Shown one piece after another: positions 58,644 through 64,000 of a stretch of 64,000 bases of DNA (position 1 is its first letter; the number at the start of each line of letters is the position of its first letter). Origin of the DNA: Hawksworthiomyces lignivorus. Lineage: Eukaryota > Ascomycota > Sordariomycetes > Ophiostomatales > Ophiostomataceae. The notes beneath the pieces are model-generated. The model made no database searches. It saw nothing but the letters and a program-made list of their open reading frames with translations, and was not told the DNA's origin. A program made the position numbers and the translations under genes. The stretch is taken from assembly GCA_002917075.1 (NCBI GenBank), contig NTMA01000086.1, positions 62,001 to 126,000 on the forward strand, read 5' to 3'.

Positions 58644-60278
58644 ATGAGCCTACCAGGCTCGCCAGAACCCTTTCCCCCCTCGGCGGACGCCATTTCGTCC
58701 CCGTCTATAGAAATGAGCGCTATGCCTGCCGAGGGAACGCCATCCTCTTCCCCTCGGTCCCCGACGCAGTTCCCGCCTCTGCCTCTGTCGCCCCCATCGC
58801 CTCAATCACACCACGCGCAGCGCCCGTCCTCCTCCTCCCAGGTTCGACCGCGCATAAATCCCCTACCTGCCACCACCATCTCCACAACTACCACCACCAC
58901 CGTCGCCCAGGAGCGACGAGAGTCCATTGTCAATTCTAGCGTCGGCACGAGCACAACTAGCAGCCGAGCACGACGGCTCTCCAAGAGCTTCCAAGAATCT
59001 GACCTGCCCAGAGGCTTCCTCGCCGCGACCGCCGACATGACGTCGTCGGTGCTGGTAGCGGCGCGGCCCCGGTCGGGCACCACGCGCACGCGATCGTCGA
59101 CGGTGAGCGACCCCGACGAGCGGACAAAGGCGCTGCAGCAGCAGCGCACGCCATCCAAGGGCGACGAGAGCACGCTGGTCACTGTCGACGAGCAGCAGCA
59201 GCAGCAGCACTACGCATCGGCACCGGCACTCGCGCCGGTGTTCTCAGTCAAGGGGGCGGCACAGGAGCCGGACGTCAGCACAGTGACCAAGCTGGAGGAC
59301 GCGGCCGTCGGACAGATGTCGGTGCGGCCGTCGGGCGAGGACTGCGGCAGCATGGCGACGGGCACGGGGGCCGCCGCCGCCGCCGCCGCTACCGAGGCGG
59401 ACCTGTTCAAGGAGTACGACAACGGCTACCACTTCCCGCCGCGGTACACGACCAAGGAGTCGCTGAATCACGGGCTGCTGGCGTTCTGGCGGTACGCGTG
59501 CACGCCGGTGGGCTTTCTGGTGATCCTGTACGGGCTCAATGTGGTGGCGTGGGGCGGGATGCTGTTCTTGCTGCTGTGCAACGCGTCGCCGGCCATGTGC
59601 TACCCGACGTGCAACGACATCAACTCGCCGCGGCGCAAGTGGATCGAGTGGGACTCGCAGATCCTCAACGCGCTGTTCTGCGTGACGGGCTTCGGGCTGG
59701 CGCCCTGGCGCTTCCGCGACACCTACTTCTGGGCGCGCGGCTACCTGGGCCACGACCTGACGTCCATGCGCCGCCTGGCCGGCGTGCACCGCGGCTGGAT
59801 CCGCCTGCCGGGCTCCGAGCTGCTGCCCGTCGACGTCGGCCCCGCCAACGTGCCGCCCGACACGCCCGTCAGCGCCATCCCGTTCCCCGAGTCCAAGACG
59901 CCCGACGCGCCGCTGACGGGCGAACGCGCCCCGCCCACGCGGCCGTGGCGCATCGCCTTTGTAATCGGCATGAACCTGGGCAACACGCTGCTGCAGGTCG
60001 TGCTGTCGGGCTTCATGTGGGGGCTCAACCGCTACGACCGGCCCTCGTGGTCCACGGGCCTCTTCGTCGCCCTGGCCTGCCTGGCCGGCGCCGCCGGCGG
60101 CCTCGGCATGTTCGTCGAGGGCAAGCGCGTCAAGGGCATCGAGGGCGTGCCCCTGACCGATGAGGACCGCGCCCGCCTCGCCCGCGACAGCGCCCGCGGC
60201 GTCTACCACTACAACAACCTCAGCGGCAAGAAGCCCAAGGACAAGACCGCCGACCCGGAGGCCGGCACGGTCGCGTGA
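58644..60278 (+). CDS. DUF2985 (PLAC8-associated) membrane protein
   Basis: Single exon, 544 aa, starting MSLPGSPEPF. The frame is open upstream without a convincing ATG. The first ~250 residues are disordered and Ser/Thr/Pro-rich, likely phosphorylated, with a Gln run. The DUF2985 region follows: YDNGYHFPPRYTTKESLNHG, a membrane segment (FLVILYGLNVVAWGGMLFLLL), the cysteine pair CYPTCNDINSPRRKWIEWDS, then ALFCVTGFGLAPWRFRD. Two more hydrophobic segments lie in the C-terminal third. The family is widespread in fungi; its function is not known to me. Topology suggests an integral membrane protein with a large cytosolic N-terminus. Confidence 0.87.
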   Translation: MSLPGSPEPFPPSADAISSPSIEMSAMPAEGTPSSSPRSPTQFPPLPLSPPSPQSHHAQRPSSSSQVRPRINPLPATTISTTTTTTVAQERRESIVNSSVGTSTTSSRARRLSKSFQESDLPRGFLAATADMTSSVLVAARPRSGTTRTRSSTVSDPDERTKALQQQRTPSKGDESTLVTVDEQQQQQHYASAPALAPVFSVKGAAQEPDVSTVTKLEDAAVGQMSVRPSGEDCGSMATGTGAAAAAAATEADLFKEYDNGYHFPPRYTTKESLNHGLLAFWRYACTPVGFLVILYGLNVVAWGGMLFLLLCNASPAMCYPTCNDINSPRRKWIEWDSQILNALFCVTGFGLAPWRFRDTYFWARGYLGHDLTSMRRLAGVHRGWIRLPGSELLPVDVGPANVPPDTPVSAIPFPESKTPDAPLTGERAPPTRPWRIAFVIGMNLGNTLLQVVLSGFMWGLNRYDRPSWSTGLFVALACLAGAAGGLGMFVEGKRVKGIEGVPLTDEDRARLARDSARGVYHYNNLSGKKPKDKTADPEAGTVA

Positions 60279-61611
60279 GGCGGCGGGGGTTTTTTTTTGG
60301 AGTTTGATTTTTTCTTTCCTCCTTCACTGCAGTGCTGATACTGTCTTTTGTTTTGTGCGGCAGTCGATGGCGCCGGCGTACTCGGGATTTTTCGTTAACT
60401 TACTGTTTGCTGTTATTCAGCAACCGTTTCTATAGATTGCATTGCCGGAGAGGGGACAAGCGTGACATATTACGTCCACCCAAAAAAAAAGAAGCACAGG
60501 AGCTGCTCTTCCTAGTCCATACGCATATACATACATACAGCTTTTTTTTTTTTGCTTTTCTCTCTTTTGTTCAGATATCCCTAATAAGCCCAGACGGCAG
60601 GACCTCCTTGTTTTCCAATTCAATCCTCTATTTTGTCCTTTTTTATCATTCAGTTTTGGGAATACAAAAGCGGCAAACAAGCCTCGAGTCCACATGAGTC
60701 AATTTATCTTCCCGAGTTAGAGGATGCAATCTTGAACAGAATATTAATAACTACATGCTACTCTAATCTTCCTCGAAATGCCCTTGCTAGATACTATGAA
60801 GAAGGGCGGACATCAAGCATGCAGACAAAACTGCCGTTGTCTCCTCATCGTTGTGCGTCTCCATTCCGTCCTGGCCATCCAGGTACCCACCCACTCGAGT
60901 CACTGTCACACATGTACACGTAGATATGGGGCTCGTTTGCAGCGGCTCAGCGGTTCTCTTTGCTCACATAGTGCCGATAACACCACTAAAAAGATATGCT
61001 TAAGCCTAAACTATGAGCCTTATGGATACCTCTCCTTAGTTGTGGCCTGGCCGCCTGGGCCGTGGCTAGTGACCCCACTACTCCCCAGCCACAGTCTAAT
61101 AGGGCGCCCAATTCCACCACGGCCTGCTGATTTTAGGCGGTCGAGCCAATTGCCCGTGACCCAATCGTTTCAGCTGACCTGCGCCGTCCGTCATCTCCCC
61201 ACATATTGCTATCTACGTGTGTATCTGCCTGCATGCGAGACAGGGCTCAACCTCTCCCTCTCTTTCTTCTTTTCTTCTTCCATCTGCTATCAACACAAGG
61301 AAGAACATTGGCAGGATAGAGCATAATTTTATCAGTATTCGACGCTGTCTATCGAACGAGCGAAGCCGTAGGAGAGGATATCATCTGCTGCGTTTCATCG
61401 GCCTCTTCGGTTTCTCGGACCGGCCGCCGTTCCCTACCTTCCTTTCTTCCATTCCTCTGTCAGATCCGACTCGGTTTGCTTGCCGCAGTCTCTTCTCTTT
61501 CTCTTGGTCCTCCTGGCTTCCTCTGAACTGAATTCAGCTGCATTTGTCCTCTCATTCTTCTTATCTTTCTCGCTCGCCTGCTAGAGTTTGCTGCATCTCT
61601 CTTCGCTCACC
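60279..61611. other. Intergenic, no gene seen
   Basis: About 1.3 kb between two co-directional genes. It holds T-rich tracts, and a CT-rich leader begins about 61,430 before the transporter ATG. Frames of 60-182 codons here show no domain. Confidence 0.45.
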
Positions 61612-62974
61612 ATGGCTTCTTCTCGGTTCCTGATTCCCGTCCTGGTGGCGATGATGCTGCTGACTGGTGTCTGCAATACGCTCTTGACGAAGTATCAGGT
61701 ATGATCCCCTGCATGACTGTTTTTCTCTCTCCCTCTCTCTGTGTGCAGGTGTGTATGTGGGCTCGCAGATGATTCACTAACGATCCCGTCCTTGGCAGGA
61801 CAACCAATGCGTCGGCAACTGCGACGACCCGGACCCAAAGAAGCGCGCCTACTTTGAGCAGCCCGTGCTGCAGACGGCCCAGATGTTTGTCGGCGAGATG
61901 GGCTGCTGGCTGGTCGTGGCGCTCCTGTCGCTGCGCGAGCGCTACCAGCGGAACAAGAAGGGCGGGGCGGCCGCCGGCGAGGGCGAGTACCAGCCGGTGC
62001 GGACGACCGAGGAGGAGGCGGAGGCGGACGTGGACGCGGCGAGCATCCACTCGCGCACGGCGCTGAACGGCAGCGCCGCCGGCGGCAAGAGCGTGGAGCA
62101 GTCGGTGCTCGGCGGGTTCGGCATCCTGCTGCTGGCGCTGCCGTCCATCTGCGACATCCTGGGCACGACGCTGATGAACGCGGGCCTGCTGCTGGTGGCC
62201 GCCTCCATCTACCAGATGACGCGCGGCGCCCTGGTGCTGTTCGTCGGCCTGTTCAGCGTGCTCTTCCTGCACCGCCACCTGCACCTGTTCCAGTGGCTGT
62301 CGCTGGTCGGCGTCGTGGTGGGCGTCGCCCTGGTCGGCCTCGCCGGCGCCATCTCGCCGGACACGAACACGAACTCATCTGCCTCTTCCGCCACCGACCT
62401 CGGCACCGACGCCGTGCGCGTCATCATCGGCGTCCTGCTCATCGCCGGCGCCCAGATCTTCACCGCCACCCAGTTCGTCCTCGAGGAGTGGATCCTCGAG
62501 CGCTCGCCCATCGAGCCGCTGCGCGTCGTCGGCTGGGAGGGCCTGTTCGGCTTCCTCGTCACCGTGCTCGGTATGGCCGCCCTGCACCTCGCCGTCGGCC
62601 GCACCGACGCCGGCCGCGGCGGCTACTTTGACATGACCGCCGGCTGGCGCCAGATGACTGCCGACCCGCGCATCCTCGTGTCCAGCGTGCTCATCATGAT
62701 CAGCATCGGCGGCTTCAACTTCTTCGGCCTCTCCGTCACCCGCACCGTCAGCGCCACCTCCCGCTCCACCATCGACACCTGCCGCACCCTCTTCATCTGG
62801 CTCGTCTCCCTCGGCCTCGGCTGGGAGTCCTTCAAGTGGCTGCAGGTCGCCGGCTTCGCCCTCCTCGTCTACTTCACCTTTGTCTTCAACGGCATCGTCA
62901 AGCCCCCCCTGCAGCTCCTGCAGCCGCCCCGCGTCGAGGAGCTGCTGCCCGAGGAGCCCGTCGAGCACCTGTAA
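61612..62974 (+). CDS. SLC35F6-like drug/metabolite-type transporter
   Basis: Exons 61612-61698 and 61799-62974 with a 100-nt intron (61699-61798). The product is 420 aa. The first membrane segment is RFLIPVLVAMMLLTGVCNTLLTKY. About nine further hydrophobic segments follow, with the EamA-like core CDILGTTLMNAGLLLVAASIYQMTRGA. A cytosolic loop rich in Glu/Ser lies between segments 2 and 3. The C-terminal tail is Pro/Glu-rich. The family (human SLC35F6/ANT2-binding protein; DMT superfamily) sits in internal membranes, and its substrate is not firmly known. The splice site directly after KYQ fits the DNQC continuation. Confidence 0.82.
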
Positions 62975-63351
62975 AGCGCTCTCGAACCTTTCCCGAGGGC
63001 GAATAGTCCAGAGAGGAGGAGCCGCTCCTCGTTCTTTCATCATCTATGTGTACCATCTTTGCCATGACCAAGGGCGTTTTGTTTTCTGTATTCGGGAGAG
63101 TTTATTAGGTCTTCGACATCTTTACATTTGACACTGAGGGATCTTTTTGAATTGCATTTTAGGCGTTAAATAAACCTGATTGCTTCCATACATAGAAATT
63201 TTCTTATAAGGGCCTGATGTGATAGAAACGTAGGAAAAAATCGCTCTTCAGGAGCATGTCATCTACAGCTGTAGATGCATATTGCCTCTCTATATAAATC
63301 ATATGACAATATCGCTAGGGTCATATAGTCATTCGTAAAGTCTTAGGCGGC
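62975..63351. other. Convergent 3' region
   Basis: 377 nt, AT-rich, between the transporter gene and the protease gene. No gene. Confidence 0.5.
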
Positions 63352-64000
63352 CTACGCCTCCTGCCACGGGTGCGCCTGGAGCCGGTCGCTGCTGAGGACG
63401 TCCACCTGGATCCCCACGTCTGGCAGCGACCGCCCGTTGCGCACGTCCACCACGATGCGGAACCATGGCGCCGCCGCCTCGCGGCCTTGGTACACCGACG
63501 CCCGGCCGAGCGCCACCTCGTCCGTCCGCAGCCCGGCCACGGTCATGTTCTGGAACTCGCCGCCCCCGGTCGCCGCAATGACCTCGCCCTCGCGGCCGCT
63601 CGTGGCGGCCACGGCCGCGCTGCCGCTGTCGCCCATGCGCTCGACCGACACGCGCACGGCCGTGGTGCTGGCTGCTGCTGCTGCCGCCGCCGTCGCGGTG
63701 TACACGGAGCGGGCGCGGCGCTCGACGGCCTGCACGACGAGGTTGATGCGCGTATTGAGCCGGGTCTCCAAGACCGCCTGCCGCCGCAGCTCGCCCTCGT
63801 CCGCGCCGTCGGATCCTCTGTTCTTATCGTCAAATTCCAGCATCAGCGGCTCTAGGGCCGTCCGGAATTTGCCCGCGTCCTCGGCGGGAATGGGCCGCAG
63901 CTCGATCGGCACGGCGGAGCCGACCCGCAGCGTGTACCCAGTATGCTGGCCGCGCTCAAAGGTCGACACGACGACGGTATAAGTGCCGGCGTCGACGATT
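63352..64000 (-). CDS. Calpain-like protease PalB/Rim13, C-terminal part
   Basis: Partial: the frame enters from the right edge and ends at 63352, giving the last 215 residues. It begins DAGTYTVVVSTFERGQHTGY, typical of calpain domain III-like C2-type folds, and continues with PIELRPIPAEDAGKFRTALEP. An Ala run and a second beta-rich segment (FRIVVDVRNGRSLPDVGIQVD) follow, ending HPWQEA. This fits the C-terminus of the ascomycete PalB/Rim13 cysteine protease, which processes PacC/Rim101 in ambient-pH signalling. The catalytic Cys/His/Asn domain lies outside the window, so the assignment is tentative. Confidence 0.6.
   Translation of the reverse strand, partial: IVDAGTYTVVVSTFERGQHTGYTLRVGSAVPIELRPIPAEDAGKFRTALEPLMLEFDDKNRGSDGADEGELRRQAVLETRLNTRINLVVQAVERRARSVYTATAAAAAAASTTAVRVSVERMGDSGSAAVAATSGREGEVIAATGGGEFQNMTVAGLRTDEVALGRASVYQGREAAAPWFRIVVDVRNGRSLPDVGIQVDVLSSDRLQAHPWQEA

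Noticed and set aside
1..64000. CRISPR arrays, operons, prophage and intact transposons
   Set aside because: The sequence is eukaryotic; I found no regularly spaced repeats, transposase, reverse transcriptase or integrase motifs.

Overview
The window is nuclear DNA from a filamentous ascomycete (Pezizomycotina, most likely a Sordariomycete; order not resolved). The grounds are: multi-exon genes whose short introns (about 64-174 nt, one of 331 nt) have GT..AG ends; strongly GC-rich third codon positions against A/T-, poly-A- and CT-rich spacers; fungal families (CFEM, DUF1996, DUF2985, alternative oxidase, Sps19); and a solitary 5S rRNA gene, as in Neurospora-type genomes with dispersed 5S genes. 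Exon boundaries were worked out by hand, keeping the reading frame across each proposed intron. Alignments were not run, so family names rest on motifs I recognise.

Layout. 0.6-1.7 kb: PCI/SAC3-like protein (-). 3.0-4.0: FabG-like SDR (+). 4.2-6.9: WD40 protein resembling TFIIIC subunit Tfc6 (-). 8.7-9.4: CFEM GPI-type protein (-). 12.3-14.2: MFS transporter (+). 14.6-16.2: membrane-anchored histidine-phosphatase-like protein (-). 18.3-19.5: peroxisomal 2,4-dienoyl-CoA reductase (-). 20.6-22.5: Rad60/Esc2-like SUMO-domain protein (+). 22.8-23.9: Pno1/Dim2 (-), divergent from Mdm31/32 at 24.9-27.8 (+). 28.9-30.3: eIF3j/Hcr1 (-). 33.8-34.9: alternative oxidase (+). 35.6-37.6: Rcm1/NSUN5 rRNA methyltransferase (+). 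38.0-39.9: DUF1996 secreted protein (-). 42.4-42.5: 5S rRNA (-). 43.3-46.0: polyQ C2H2 transcription factor (-). 46.0-54.6: 8.6 kb with no convincing gene. 54.6-56.4: zinc medium-chain dehydrogenase, seven exons (+). 56.5-57.2: Sen15 (-). 58.6-60.3: DUF2985 membrane protein (+). 61.6-63.0: SLC35F6-like transporter (+). 63.4-64.0: C-terminal end of a calpain-like protease, cut by the window edge (-).

The genes are mostly independent housekeeping and accessory genes, without operons or a secondary-metabolite cluster (no PKS, NRPS or terpene backbone). Several act in RNA and translation (Tfc6, Pno1, eIF3j, Rcm1, Sen15, the 5S gene) and two in mitochondria (AOX, Mdm31/32); this looks like chance neighbourhood. 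I saw no intact transposon, CRISPR array or clear tRNA. The main unexplained structures are non-coding: a near-perfect inverted repeat at 20.03-20.10 kb, a nine-unit heptamer array at 32.0 kb, a triple 14-mer at 32.6 kb, recurring TACGGAGTA elements, and the long gene-free stretch before the zinc-finger gene. No obviously new multi-gene system is visible.
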